DNA of 64,000 nt, taken from Trinickia symbiotica (GTDB lineage Bacteria; Pseudomonadota; Gammaproteobacteria; Burkholderiales; Burkholderiaceae). A program made the translations under genes and the position numbers. The notes beneath the pieces are model-generated. The model was given only the letters and a program-made list of their open reading frames with translations, was not told the DNA's origin and did not search any database. The stretch lies in contig NZ_PTIR01000006.1 in the NCBI RefSeq assembly GCF_002934455.1, forward strand, positions 227,745 through 291,744, written 5' to 3'. Of this stretch, positions 53,458 through 63,850 are shown piece after piece. Position 1 is the first letter of the stretch. Every line of letters starts with the position of its first letter.

Positions 53458-54717
53458 TCACGAAATCTCACGGCCCTTCGTTTCCGGCAGCAGCAAGGTC
53501 GCGATCAAGACGACCAAGTACGCCCCGCCCGCGAAAATACCGATGGCAACACCGAGCGGCGCAGTCTTCGCGAGATATCCGACGAGGCTGGGAAAGAGCG
53601 CACCGATTCCGCGGCCGAAGTTGTATGCGAAGCCCTGTCCGTTGGCGCGCACGGCCGATGGGAACAGTTCAGTCAGATAGGCACCCACTCCGCTGAAAAT
53701 CCCCGATGCCGCAAAGCCCAGGGGAAAGCCGAGGAAAAGCATTTGCTCGTTCGAGAGTGGCAGGCGCGTGTACGCGAAGATACACGCGCCGCAGAGCAAA
53801 GCGAAAATGATGAGGTTCGCTCGGCGGCCGAGGCGATCGGTCAGGTAAGCGCCGGCCAGATAACCGATGAAGGAACCGAGAATGATCACGAGCAGATAGC
53901 CGCCCGTGCCGATCACCGAGAGATGCCGCTCGCTCTTCAGGAATGTCGGCAACCAAGTCGTCACCGCATAGTAGCCGCCTTGCAGACCGGTGCAAAGCAA
54001 TGCACCGAGCACCGTCGTCTTGATCAGCGCAGGCGAGAAGATCGCCCACGGCGACACGCGCGCGGCACTCGCCTCCTCTTGGGCGCGCGTGCGCCGAAAG
54101 AGCTCAGGCTCGGGCACGCGCTTGCGAATAAACAACACGAGCAGTGCCGGCAGCACGCCTACCCAAAACAGCGCCCGCCATGCGTAGTTTTCGGGCAACG
54201 CGGAGAACAGCACCGTATAGAGAATGGCCGCAACCGCCCAACCCACTGCCCAACCGCTTTGCACGGTCCCGACCGCACGGCCACGGTACTCAGTTCGCAC
54301 GATTTCTCCCATCAGCACCGAACCTACGGCCCATTCGCCGCCGAAGCCGAGGCCCTGCAGCGCTCGCAGCAAGAAGACCTGCCAGAAGCTCTGCGCAAAG
54401 CCTATCAACAACGTGCAAACGGCAAACCAAAGAATCGTCAGTTGGAGGACGCGAACACGCCCGAATCGGTCGGCAAGCATCCCAGCCAGCCACCCGCCTA
54501 TCGCCGAGAACAGCAAGGTGATGGTAGCCAGCAGTCCGGCCTGGGCCCGATCGATCTTGAATAGCCCGATCAATGTCGAGATCACGAACGTAAAGACCAT
54601 GAAATCGAGCGCATCGAGCGCCCAGCCACCGAAAGCCGCAATGAATGTCCGCTTTTCGGGCGCTGTCATTCGGCGAAACCAGTTGGCCTTGTCTCCGTGC
54701 TCCATAGCAGATGACAT
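53458..54717 (-). CDS. MFS transporter (acid/H+ symport-like)
   Basis: A 419-residue major facilitator with twelve helices. The loop 2-3 motif is GWLAGMLADRFGRVRVLQL, and helix 4-5 contains RALQGLGFGGEWAVGSVLMGEI, typical of the sialate/aromatic-acid:proton symporter subgroup; the second half has GAYLTDRLGRRANL. It most likely imports an organic acid. It lies 43 bases downstream of an amidohydrolase gene on the same strand, and the pair suggests uptake and hydrolysis of one compound, such as a lactone or aromatic acid. It converges on the EIIC-EAL gene. Confidence 0.88.
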   Translation of the reverse strand: MSSAMEHGDKANWFRRMTAPEKRTFIAAFGGWALDALDFMVFTFVISTLIGLFKIDRAQAGLLATITLLFSAIGGWLAGMLADRFGRVRVLQLTILWFAVCTLLIGFAQSFWQVFLLRALQGLGFGGEWAVGSVLMGEIVRTEYRGRAVGTVQSGWAVGWAVAAILYTVLFSALPENYAWRALFWVGVLPALLVLFIRKRVPEPELFRRTRAQEEASAARVSPWAIFSPALIKTTVLGALLCTGLQGGYYAVTTWLPTFLKSERHLSVIGTGGYLLVIILGSFIGYLAGAYLTDRLGRRANLIIFALLCGACIFAYTRLPLSNEQMLFLGFPLGFAASGIFSGVGAYLTELFPSAVRANGQGFAYNFGRGIGALFPSLVGYLAKTAPLGVAIGIFAGGAYLVVLIATLLLPETKGREIS

Positions 54718-54760
54718 CGATCAGTCTCCTCGTTATATTGCCGATATGCCGATAAAGCGG

Positions 54761-55693
54761 CTAACCGTTCGCATTGGCCGACGCGATTGCGTCATGGCTT
54801 TCGGGAAAGCCATATAGCCGCGCCGGATTCGTGACGAGAATCATGTGGCGTATCGCCTCTTCCGGCGCCCAGTCGACGATGAGATTGCGCAGGCGGCCGG
54901 TATCGGGCATGCGCTCGGGCATGAGCGAAACATGCGGCCAGTCGCTACCCCATAACATGCGATCCGGAGCGTCCTGGATAAGCGTCTGCGCGAACGGAAC
55001 GACATCCTCGAACGCCGGGGCCTTGTCGCTGATGCGATAAGCGCCCGACAGTTTGACCCAATACCCATGATCGGTCACGAGATGGCGCAATGCAGCGAAG
55101 CCCGGCGTGGCAATGCCCCCTCTCACGGGCGTATGCCCCATGTGGTCGACAACGCCAGGCACTGGCAGCTTCATCATGCGCGGCATCAATTCGGGCAGCG
55201 TCTCGACGTCCATCAAGAATTGCAAGTGCCATCCTAAATCCTTGATGCGGCGCGCAAGCGCCTCCATTGCCGCAAAGCCGATGCCGCCGCCGAATAACAC
55301 GTTGATGCGCAGACAGCGTACGCCGACGGCATGCATGGCTTCGAGCTCGTCGTCGGACACTTCGGGCGACACCACGGCAACGCCCCTCAAGCGCTGAGGA
55401 TTGCGTCGCAGCACCTCGAGCATGTAACGGTTATCCGTTCCGTAGACGCTGATCTGCACCAGCACGCCATAGGTCATGCCGCAGGCGTCGAGCATTGCCA
55501 GATACTTTTCTTCGGGTGCGGGCGGCGGCGTATAGCTGCGCTCGGCAACCATCGGATAGGCATCGGCATTCGCCGCGACGACATGGGCATGCGTGTCGAC
55601 GGCGCCGAGCGGAACGCGAAAAGCGGGTTCGGCGACGTCGGGTAGTGGGGCCGCGCATAGCCATGCAGGCCCCGAACTGGCAGATGAAATCAT
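54761..55693 (-). CDS. Amidohydrolase (2-pyrone-4,6-dicarboxylate-lactonase-like)
   Basis: A 310-residue TIM-barrel metallohydrolase. Metal ligands are in VDTHAHVVAANADAYP (H-x-H) near residue 30, the middle VVDHMGHTP His, and GSDWPHVSLMP near residue 250, as in LigI-type lactonases (COG3618). Members hydrolyse lactones such as pyrone dicarboxylate or mevaldic-acid derivatives. It is cotranscribed with the downstream MFS transporter. The first 30 residues before the barrel are typical in length. The substrate remains open. Confidence 0.88.
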   Translation of the reverse strand: MISSASSGPAWLCAAPLPDVAEPAFRVPLGAVDTHAHVVAANADAYPMVAERSYTPPPAPEEKYLAMLDACGMTYGVLVQISVYGTDNRYMLEVLRRNPQRLRGVAVVSPEVSDDELEAMHAVGVRCLRINVLFGGGIGFAAMEALARRIKDLGWHLQFLMDVETLPELMPRMMKLPVPGVVDHMGHTPVRGGIATPGFAALRHLVTDHGYWVKLSGAYRISDKAPAFEDVVPFAQTLIQDAPDRMLWGSDWPHVSLMPERMPDTGRLRNLIVDWAPEEAIRHMILVTNPARLYGFPESHDAIASANANG

Positions 55694-56110
55694 GGCTCGT
55701 CCTTGTCATGAACGAAGACGCTGCACGTGCGTCGATTATGCGCGGTTTTGGCGATCGGTTCCCTATCGCCTGCCGACTTTCCTTGAGTCGATGTCGTTAC
55801 GTTCTCGCACAGCCCAAAACCGCTGATGCTCCACGTTTCGGTGATCGAACGCATTCGGTGCCGGTACTGAAGGGCCGAGCTTGTTGTTTCGCAGTCAGTC
55901 GCACGAAACCGCCTTGCGGAAGTGATACCATCTGCGCGCAATTCGGCCTAAATCGGAGGCTTTAAGTCTCCAAAAGCCGAAATATTGGGATTTCCCGTAA
56001 GCGTGGGACTTCCGTCAATAAGCCTGCCGGCGCGATTTGCGGATATTCCGGTCGTCCAGACAATGCGTCGGGCAGTACGCTCATGATCCGGTTGCAAAGC
56101 GAAGACCAAG
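55694..56110. other. Intergenic region between divergent units
   Basis: About 420 bases between the amidohydrolase operon (reverse) and the alpha-2-macroglobulin gene (forward). It should contain both promoters. A short GGAG/CTCC hairpin lies at about 55959-55975; no other element was convincing. Confidence 0.35.
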
Positions 56111-59100
56111 ATGAACAAGCGCACCATCCGCCTCGCGAGCATCATCACCTTGCTCTTTATTTCTGCCATTGCGGCATTCGGCATAGTCCGATATTTCCAC
56201 AACCGCGCGGAAGCGAGCGATATCGGCGAAGACCGCAATGCGCCCTTTGCCGTGATCGATGCGGCCAATCGAGAACTCGACGGGCAGCCGGCGCTCGCGC
56301 TGACCTTCTCCCAGCCTCTCGACGCAAGCCGCGACTACGACAAGGTCGTGCGTGTCTTCAAGATGCCTGCGGCTAAAAACCTGAAGGCCCGCTCGCCCGA
56401 TAACAATGGCGAGAATGGCGACGACAACGCTGGAGACGCCGACAACCCCGATAACGCATCGGCCGCATCGGCTGCAAGCGAGGTCAGCAGATCCGAGAAA
56501 CTGACTGACCTCGCGGGCGGCGTCGCGGTTTCAGGCGCCTGGGTGGTCGGCGACAACCCGCGCATCCTCTACTTCCCTCATATCGAGCCGCTCACACGCT
56601 ATGTCGTGCAAATCGGGGATTCGCTCTCGGCGAAGGACGGAAGAAAGCTGGGCCAGGAAATACGCTACTCGATCAACACGCCTGCCGTGACGCCGGCCTA
56701 CTACTTCGCGAGCCGCGGCATGGTGCTGCCCGCGAAGCAAAACGGCGGCTTGCCGGTGGTCACGGTGAACGTACCTGAAGTCGACGTCCAGTTCATGCGC
56801 GTGCGCCCCGATCAATTGCCGCGCTTTCTCGACTCGATGCTCGCGCGCCGCCAGCCGGCCAAGCAATCGGACGCCAATGACGATGGCGACGCGAGCGATA
56901 ACAGCAACGACACGGACAACGCAAGCTTGCCCGACGATCTGCATGGCGCCGTGTCGATCTGGTCGCTCGATGAACTCCACAAGATGGCCGACAGCGTGTA
57001 CGAGGGACGCTTTCTGACCGAGCAGCAGACCGACAAGCGCAGCGTGACCTATCTGCCCGTCGAAGGCATCAAGGCGCTGCAAGACCCGGGCATCTATGTC
57101 GCGGTCATGTCGCAACCGGGGCGTTTTCGCTCCGAATACCAGACGACCTATTACTACGTGAGCGACCTCGGCCTGCACCTTCGGCTCTTCGAGCATGCGG
57201 CCGACGCGTTCGTCAGCTCGCTGACCGATGGCAGCGCCGTTTCCGGCGTGGATCTGACCTGGCTCGACAAACAGGGGAAAGTCCTCGCACGCGGCCAAAC
57301 CGACGGCGATGGCCACGCGGCCTTCGCGCAGGCGCCCGCGGGCGCGGCGATCGTCCTGGCGCAAAAAGGCCAGCAGATGTCGATGCTGGCGGTGCGCGAG
57401 GCGGCGCTCGATCTGTCCGAATACGACGTCACCGGGCTGCCCTACAAGCCGGTGCGGCTCTTCGCCTGGAGCGGACGCGACCTTTACCGGCCCGGCGAGA
57501 CCTTCCCCCTGTCGGTGCTTGCTCGCGATGCCGATGGGCGGCCCGTGCCGCCGCAGCCGATTCAAGCGACGCTGCGCCGCGCCGACGGTAAAACGCAGTT
57601 CGTCGCGACGTGGCAACCGATGACCGGACGCCCAGGCTATTACCTGCACCCGATCGCGTTGCCCGCCGATGCGCCAACGGGCACCTGGACGCTCGAGCTG
57701 CGCAACGATCCCGCGGATAAGCTGCCGAACACGACCGTGCGCTTCGGCGTCGAAGAGTTCCTGCCCGAGCGGATGAAGCTCGATTTGAGCAGCCCGGCGT
57801 CCGCGCTGACGCCGAATCAATCCTTCCATGTGGACGTAAAAGGCGCCTATCTGTACGGCGCACCGGCGGCTGGCAATCGGCTCGTCGGCGTCGTCGAATT
57901 TTTCCGCAGCAACAATCCGCTTGCGGCGCGGTACCCGGGTTTCACGTTCGGCGACGCCAACGACGAAGCGACGCACGTGCGCCAGCCACTCGACGACCAG
58001 CACCTCGACGACGACGGCCGCATCGGCCTGGAATTACCGACCGACGAAGTGGCCAACGCGCATTCGCCGATGACGGTGCGCGCGACGCTGAGCCTGCTCG
58101 AGACGGGCGGCCGGCCGGTGGTGCGCAACATCGAGCGGACGATCTGGCCGGCACCAGCGCTCACTGCCGTGCGGCCGCTCTACAGCGGTGACTATGCGCC
58201 GGAAGATTCGCCCGCCGACTTCGAGGTGATTCGCACCGATGCGGCTGGCAACCTGAAGCCCGAAAAAGGCCTGCCTGTGCGGCTCTTCCGCGAGAACCGC
58301 AACTACTACTGGCGCTTCGACGACCAGCGCGGGTGGAATTCGGGCTATACCGACAGCGACGAGCTCGTCTTTACGACCACCGTGGACGTCCCGGCCGGCG
58401 GCCGCGGCCACCTGCGAGTACCGCTCAAATACGGACGATACCGGCTCGAGATCCTCGACACGGCCACAGGCCAGACGTTGCGCTACCGCTTCTACGCGGG
58501 CTGGAACGCGCAAAGCAATGAAACGGCCGGCCAGCGCCCGGACCGCGTGATGCTCAAGCTCGACCGGGACGCATACCGAGGCGGCGACACCGCGCGTCTA
58601 ACGATCATGCCGCCGCACCCGGGCACGGCGCTCATCACGGTGGACGGCGATCGAACGCTTTGGACGAAACGCGTCAAGGTCGATGGCGCGAGCACCACGG
58701 TCGATATTCCGGTCGATCCGTCATGGCAGCGCCACGACCTTTACATTTCCGTCATGGCGTTGCGCCCGGGCAACGAGGGCGACCTCGTGACGCCAGCTCG
58801 CGCGCTGGGGCTCACGGCGTTGCCGCTCGCGCGCATCGACCGCAAGTTCGACGTGATGATCGAGGCGCCAACGCGCATCAAGTCGGAAACCGTCGCGAAG
58901 ATCAAGGTGAAAGTGCCGGCCGCGAAGGGGCAGAACGCATTGCTCACGCTTTCGGCCGTCGATGTCGGCATTCTCAACATTACGCAGTTCGCCGTGCCCG
59001 ATCCCTATCAGTTCTTCTTCGGCAAGCTCCGTTACGGTGCGGATCTGCACGACATCTACGGGCGGCTGATCGAAAAGATGGCCGGCAAGAAGGGCAAGCT

Positions 59101-61372
59101 TAAATGGGGCGGCGACGCCACGCCGAAGGCGACGCAGAATCTGCCAAAGAAGGTGAAGCTCGTCGACATCTTCAGCGACCCCGTGACGCTCGACGCCAAC
59201 GGCGAGGCCGAGGTTCCTGTTTCGCTGCCCGACTTCAACGGGACACTGCGCTTGAGTGCCGTCGTAGCGACCGCGGACCGCTATGGCAGCCAGAGCGCGG
59301 AGATGATCGTCGCGGCGCCAGTCATCGCCGAGCTGTCGACGCCTCGCTATCTGAACTTCGGCGATCGGGCGACGTTCGCGCTCGATCTGCAGAACCTGAC
59401 CGGCAGCGCGGGGCAATTCAAGGTTGACGTGACAAGCGACAACGGCCTTTCGATTCACGGTGGCACCGGCAACGTCGCCTTGCGGCCACAGCAGAAAGTC
59501 ACGTTGCGTTATGCGGTGGAGACCGGCCAATTGGCGGGGCTGCACGCAGTCGACCTAACCGTGGAAGGCCCCGGTGTCTCCTTGAAGCGCCATTACGCCG
59601 TGCAAGTCGAGGCGCCGACGCCGTCGACACAAGTCGTTCAGCGCTACACGATCGAACCCGGCGCCACGCTGCAGATCCGCGACCCCGCACTGGCTGGCTT
59701 CTACCCCGGTTCGCTGACGGCTCATTTGCTGCTCTCGAATAAACCTCCGATCGATGTGAAGGCTGCCGTGCAATGGCTGCTCGAATACCCGTATGGGTGC
59801 ACGGAACAAACGACGAGTAGCGCCTATCCTTGGCTTTACGTCGATGAAGCGGCCGCGCGCCGCTACGGCTCGAAAGCTTATACACGCGACGAACGTGCGC
59901 AGCGAATCGACTTTGCGATGGGGAAGCTCGGCGGATACCAATCGGCAAGCGGCGGATTCAGTCTCTGGGGCAACGGTCGCGAGGACTTCTGGCTCTCGGG
60001 CTATGTCGCCGGATTCCTCCAGGATGCGCGGGCGCAGGGCTTCAGCGTGCCCGACACGCTCTACAACAAGACGATGAACTACCTGCTGCGCGGGTTGCAG
60101 GAAGGAAGCGCGCAAATCACACCGCTGCCGACGCATATCTCGCCGGACGATCTGCGCCGACTTATCGACGACGTCAGCCGCAACAACCGCAACTTCGAGG
60201 GGCTCGTACAGGCTTCCTATGTGCTCGCGCGCGAGCGCAAGGCGCCGCTATCTACGTTGCGGCTGCTGTTCGAGCAGCGCGCTTACGCGGATTCCGGCCT
60301 ATCGCTCGTCGAACTCGGCATCGCGCTCAGTCTGATGGGCGACGAGACGCGCGGCCAGCAGGCGATCGCACAAGGCGCCAAAATGGAACGCTTATCCGGC
60401 TATTGGTGGTGGGACTATGGCAGCGAAGTGCGCGATGCCGCCCTCTCCTACGTACTGCTTGCGCGCGACAAAATCCACGCGCCCGACGCCGAGAGCCTCT
60501 TGCTCGGGCGTGTGCAAAACGCGACGGCCGCGACTGGTGCGGCCTACTACAGCACGCAGGAGCGGCTTGCTCTCTTCCGGCTCGGTCAGACGCTCTCGAG
60601 CGGCGAGCAGAAGGCATGGCGCGCCACGATCGCGAGTGACGGAGAAACGCGTACCGTCGACAGCGCCGTGACGCCGTTCGCGGACGTGACCGCCACGCAG
60701 TTCGCGCACGGCATGACCATCACGAACAGCTCCGATCAACGCCTCTTCGTGCAGCTATCGCTCGCGGGCAATCCGATTCAGACGCCGAGTCCCGATGTCC
60801 GTCACCTTGGAAGCCTCACAGTGACGCGCGAGTACCTGCAGGCGGACGGCTCGGCGCTCGGCGGCGCACCGCTGAAGGTCGGCGACACGGTTCTCGTTCA
60901 CCTGCGTGCGAACTCGGTGAACACGGTGACGGGTTCGGCGCTCGTCGTCGATCGTATTCCCGCGGGGCTCGAGATCGAGAACCAGAACCTCGTAAAGGGC
61001 GAAGACGGGGAAGGGATCAAGGTCGGCGATGTCGACGTCAACGAAGCGATGCAGAGCGAGAAGATTCAGCATGTCGAATTCCGCGACGACCGCTTCGTCG
61101 CCGCCGTAAAGCTCGGCTGGGGCGGCCTCGACCTCTTCTACCGTGCAAGGGTCGTCACGCCGGGACGCTATGCCGTGCCGCCCGCGATCGTCGAAGACAT
61201 GTACCGGCCGCAATACTTCGGCGTGCTGGATGCGCAGAGCACGATGACGATCGTCGATGCAAATGCGCCGCGAACGGCGCCAGTCGATACCGGCGCATCG
61301 GCGCGAGCGGCGGCCATGAAGCCATCGACAGCAGCATCGCCGGCGCCGGCATCGGCCGCCGCGGCGCACTGA
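56111..61372 (+). CDS. Bacterial alpha-2-macroglobulin (YfhM-like)
   Basis: A 1753-residue periplasmic protease inhibitor of the MG-fold family. It is held by an uncleaved N-terminal helix (about residues 7-25); no lipobox Cys is present, unlike E. coli YfhM. The thioester site is intact as C1230-T-E-Q1233 in YPYGCTEQTTS. Macroglobulin domains precede it, followed by the CUB/TED helical region with SGGFSLWGNGREDFWLSGY and the receptor-like C-terminal domain with a Pro/Ala-rich tail. Two acidic Asp/Asn-rich inserts (about residues 97-121 and 253-281) are unusual. Such proteins trap attacking proteases, and the pbpC gene 13 bases downstream is its usual partner. Confidence 0.95.
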   Translation: MNKRTIRLASIITLLFISAIAAFGIVRYFHNRAEASDIGEDRNAPFAVIDAANRELDGQPALALTFSQPLDASRDYDKVVRVFKMPAAKNLKARSPDNNGENGDDNAGDADNPDNASAASAASEVSRSEKLTDLAGGVAVSGAWVVGDNPRILYFPHIEPLTRYVVQIGDSLSAKDGRKLGQEIRYSINTPAVTPAYYFASRGMVLPAKQNGGLPVVTVNVPEVDVQFMRVRPDQLPRFLDSMLARRQPAKQSDANDDGDASDNSNDTDNASLPDDLHGAVSIWSLDELHKMADSVYEGRFLTEQQTDKRSVTYLPVEGIKALQDPGIYVAVMSQPGRFRSEYQTTYYYVSDLGLHLRLFEHAADAFVSSLTDGSAVSGVDLTWLDKQGKVLARGQTDGDGHAAFAQAPAGAAIVLAQKGQQMSMLAVREAALDLSEYDVTGLPYKPVRLFAWSGRDLYRPGETFPLSVLARDADGRPVPPQPIQATLRRADGKTQFVATWQPMTGRPGYYLHPIALPADAPTGTWTLELRNDPADKLPNTTVRFGVEEFLPERMKLDLSSPASALTPNQSFHVDVKGAYLYGAPAAGNRLVGVVEFFRSNNPLAARYPGFTFGDANDEATHVRQPLDDQHLDDDGRIGLELPTDEVANAHSPMTVRATLSLLETGGRPVVRNIERTIWPAPALTAVRPLYSGDYAPEDSPADFEVIRTDAAGNLKPEKGLPVRLFRENRNYYWRFDDQRGWNSGYTDSDELVFTTTVDVPAGGRGHLRVPLKYGRYRLEILDTATGQTLRYRFYAGWNAQSNETAGQRPDRVMLKLDRDAYRGGDTARLTIMPPHPGTALITVDGDRTLWTKRVKVDGASTTVDIPVDPSWQRHDLYISVMALRPGNEGDLVTPARALGLTALPLARIDRKFDVMIEAPTRIKSETVAKIKVKVPAAKGQNALLTLSAVDVGILNITQFAVPDPYQFFFGKLRYGADLHDIYGRLIEKMAGKKGKLKWGGDATPKATQNLPKKVKLVDIFSDPVTLDANGEAEVPVSLPDFNGTLRLSAVVATADRYGSQSAEMIVAAPVIAELSTPRYLNFGDRATFALDLQNLTGSAGQFKVDVTSDNGLSIHGGTGNVALRPQQKVTLRYAVETGQLAGLHAVDLTVEGPGVSLKRHYAVQVEAPTPSTQVVQRYTIEPGATLQIRDPALAGFYPGSLTAHLLLSNKPPIDVKAAVQWLLEYPYGCTEQTTSSAYPWLYVDEAAARRYGSKAYTRDERAQRIDFAMGKLGGYQSASGGFSLWGNGREDFWLSGYVAGFLQDARAQGFSVPDTLYNKTMNYLLRGLQEGSAQITPLPTHISPDDLRRLIDDVSRNNRNFEGLVQASYVLARERKAPLSTLRLLFEQRAYADSGLSLVELGIALSLMGDETRGQQAIAQGAKMERLSGYWWWDYGSEVRDAALSYVLLARDKIHAPDAESLLLGRVQNATAATGAAYYSTQERLALFRLGQTLSSGEQKAWRATIASDGETRTVDSAVTPFADVTATQFAHGMTITNSSDQRLFVQLSLAGNPIQTPSPDVRHLGSLTVTREYLQADGSALGGAPLKVGDTVLVHLRANSVNTVTGSALVVDRIPAGLEIENQNLVKGEDGEGIKVGDVDVNEAMQSEKIQHVEFRDDRFVAAVKLGWGGLDLFYRARVVTPGRYAVPPAIVEDMYRPQYFGVLDAQSTMTIVDANAPRTAPVDTGASARAAAMKPSTAASPAPASAAAAH

Positions 61373-61385
61373 CGAGAGCGCGGCC

Positions 61386-63794
61386 GTGCAAGAAGACGGC
61401 GGCGCCCCGTTGCCGGCATCGCGCACTGCAGGGGCCAATCGGCGCGAGCAGGCGTGCCGATGGCCGCAAAGCGCGCTCGCGCGGGCGCTGGGACGGCGGA
61501 GCGCACAGGTGGTCGCGGGCCTGGCCTTCTTGCTCATTGGCGTCGCCATCGTCGCGGACCACCTTTATCCGTTGCCAGCCCCCGGTCGGTCGGCGCCTTT
61601 CGCGCTTGTCGTCACGGCGAGAGACGGCACGCCTTTGCGCGCCTTTCCAGACAAGCTCTATATCTGGCGCAACCCGGTGACGCTCGAAGACGTCTCGCCG
61701 CGTTATGTCGAGGCGCTGATCGGCTACGAAGATCGTGCTTTCTGGTGGCATCCGGGGGTCAATCCATTCTCGCTGCTGCGCGCGGCGGGTCAATGGCTCA
61801 TTCACGGCCGCATTGTCTCCGGCGGCTCGACGATCTCGATGCAAGTCGCGCGAATCATCGATCCGACGCCGCGCACATTAGTGGGCAAGCTTCACCAGAT
61901 TTTGCGCGCGCTCCAGCTCGAAGCGCACTTCTCGAAGCGCGAAATCCTGACGCTCTACCTCAATTACTCGCCGATGGGCGGCGTGCTCGAAGGTGTCGAT
62001 GCGGCGAGTCGCGCCTATCTGGGCAAGCCGGCCCGCAACCTCAGCTACGCCGAGGCCGCGATGCTCGCGGTGTTGCCGCAGGCGCCCTCGCTGCTGCGGC
62101 CCGATCGCTTTGCGCGGCGAGCGCAAGATGCGCGAGACAAGGTGCTCCGGCGGATGGCCGATCGCTGGCCTGCCGCCGTCATCCATGATGCATTGACCGA
62201 GCCCGTCTATGCACAGGCGATTCGCGAGCCGATGCTGGCCCCGCTGCTCGCCGAGCGACTGAAGCGGAGCGCACGTGGGAAGCTCCGAGTGACGAGCACC
62301 GTCGACGCGGATTTGCAGTCGACTGTCGAATCCGTGTTACTCGACCGCGTGCGCACGTTGCCTCGGCACGTATCGTGCGCGGCGCTCGTGCTCGACAACG
62401 CGACGCTCGAAGTTCGCGCGTATGTGGGCTCGGCCGATTTCAGCGATCTCGAACGCGCGAGCTACGTGGACATGGTGCGCGCATGGCGCTCGCCCGGCTC
62501 GACGCTGAAACCTTTCCTCTATGGCTTTGCACTCGATGCGGGGCTCATCGACTCCGAATCGCTCTTGTCCGACGTGCCGCAATCGTTCGGCGGCTACCAG
62601 CCCGGAAACTTCGAGCAATCGTTCCATGGTGCGGTCAGCGTATCCGAGGCGCTCACGCGCTCTCTGAACGTGCCTGCCGTGCAAGTGCTCGACCAATACG
62701 GGCCGCAGCGCTTTGTCGGCAAGCTGCGCCAAGGCGGCTTGAAGCTTCGCTTCCCGCGCGGCGCTGAGCCAAATCTGTCGGTCATCCTGGGCGGTGCCGA
62801 TACGACGCTCGAGAATTTGGTAGGCGCCTACGCCGCTTTTGCGCGCGGCGGCCTGGCGGGCGTGCCACGGCTGACGAGCGACGCGCCGATCGAAGAACAT
62901 CGAATGATGAGTGCGGGAGCGGCGTTCATCGTCCGGGACATCCTCGAAACGGGTGGGCCGCTCGGACGTGCCGTCGAGGAACGCGGCGCGAATCGCGGCA
63001 TCGCCTGGAAGACCGGCACCAGCTTCGGGTTTCGCGACGCGTGGTCCGTCGGCGTGACAGACCGCTATACGGTCGGGGTGTGGATCGGCAGGCCGGACGG
63101 CACGCCGAACCCAGGATACGTCGGCGCCAACGCAGCGACGCCGTTGATGATGAGCATCTTCTCGGCATTGCTCGACGCCGTTCAAACGCCACGGCGCACA
63201 CCGCCTCCCGGCGTGACGCAGGCTCAAGTATGTTGGCCGATGGGGCTTGCAGCCGATGCGCAACCGGCAGACCTTTGCGCGGTACAGCGACGTGCATGGC
63301 TACTCGACGGTGTGGCGCCGCCGACCTTTCCCGACCCGGTTCGCGGCGGCGAGCCGGTGCTTCGATACACGATCGACAGCGTGACCGGGCGACGCGCGAC
63401 GGCCGATTGCACGACCCATACGCTGCGCGATGCCGAGAGTCCGCTATGGCCGACGTTGCTCGGACCGTGGCTCGACGAGCGCAGCCGGCGCTTCGACGCG
63501 CCCCCTTGGGAGACAGGCTGCGCGCCGCCCGGGCGCGGCGAGGGGCGGCTCGCGATTGCGGGCGCAAGCTCGGGCGAGGTGGTCCGGCGCGTCTATGGCG
63601 GAGCGCCGCCGCTATTGCATCTCTCCGTCACCGGAGCGCAAGGCGATATCGGCTGGCTGATGAACGGAGCGATGGTGGGACGCGCCGCGGCTGGGCGCGG
63701 GTGGACATTCGAGTTCACCCGACCCGGTGCTTACGCGATTACCGCATTCGACCAGAAAGGGCGATACGATCGCGTGACAGTCGAGGTGAGGTAG
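61386..63794 (+). CDS. pbpC: Penicillin-binding protein 1C
   Basis: An 802-residue class A PBP. One membrane helix (about residues 40-60) is followed by the GT51 glycosyltransferase domain with catalytic Glu115 (EDRAFWWHPGVNP) and GRIVSGGSTISMQVARI. The transpeptidase domain has Ser372-T-L-K (SPGSTLKPF), SRSLNVPAVQ, and K542-T-G-T (WKTGTSF). A C-terminal BiPBP_C beta domain covers about residues 700-802. It polymerises and cross-links murein and is proposed to repair walls where the macroglobulin acts. Start is GTG at 61386; no earlier or better ATG exists. All catalytic residues are present. Confidence 0.94.
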   Translation: MQEDGGAPLPASRTAGANRREQACRWPQSALARALGRRSAQVVAGLAFLLIGVAIVADHLYPLPAPGRSAPFALVVTARDGTPLRAFPDKLYIWRNPVTLEDVSPRYVEALIGYEDRAFWWHPGVNPFSLLRAAGQWLIHGRIVSGGSTISMQVARIIDPTPRTLVGKLHQILRALQLEAHFSKREILTLYLNYSPMGGVLEGVDAASRAYLGKPARNLSYAEAAMLAVLPQAPSLLRPDRFARRAQDARDKVLRRMADRWPAAVIHDALTEPVYAQAIREPMLAPLLAERLKRSARGKLRVTSTVDADLQSTVESVLLDRVRTLPRHVSCAALVLDNATLEVRAYVGSADFSDLERASYVDMVRAWRSPGSTLKPFLYGFALDAGLIDSESLLSDVPQSFGGYQPGNFEQSFHGAVSVSEALTRSLNVPAVQVLDQYGPQRFVGKLRQGGLKLRFPRGAEPNLSVILGGADTTLENLVGAYAAFARGGLAGVPRLTSDAPIEEHRMMSAGAAFIVRDILETGGPLGRAVEERGANRGIAWKTGTSFGFRDAWSVGVTDRYTVGVWIGRPDGTPNPGYVGANAATPLMMSIFSALLDAVQTPRRTPPPGVTQAQVCWPMGLAADAQPADLCAVQRRAWLLDGVAPPTFPDPVRGGEPVLRYTIDSVTGRRATADCTTHTLRDAESPLWPTLLGPWLDERSRRFDAPPWETGCAPPGRGEGRLAIAGASSGEVVRRVYGGAPPLLHLSVTGAQGDIGWLMNGAMVGRAAAGRGWTFEFTRPGAYAITAFDQKGRYDRVTVEVR

Positions 63795-63850
63795 CGCCGA
63801 CATCGCTCGCCTGCCGCGGATTATGAGGACTCCGAAGCATTCGGCGATCG

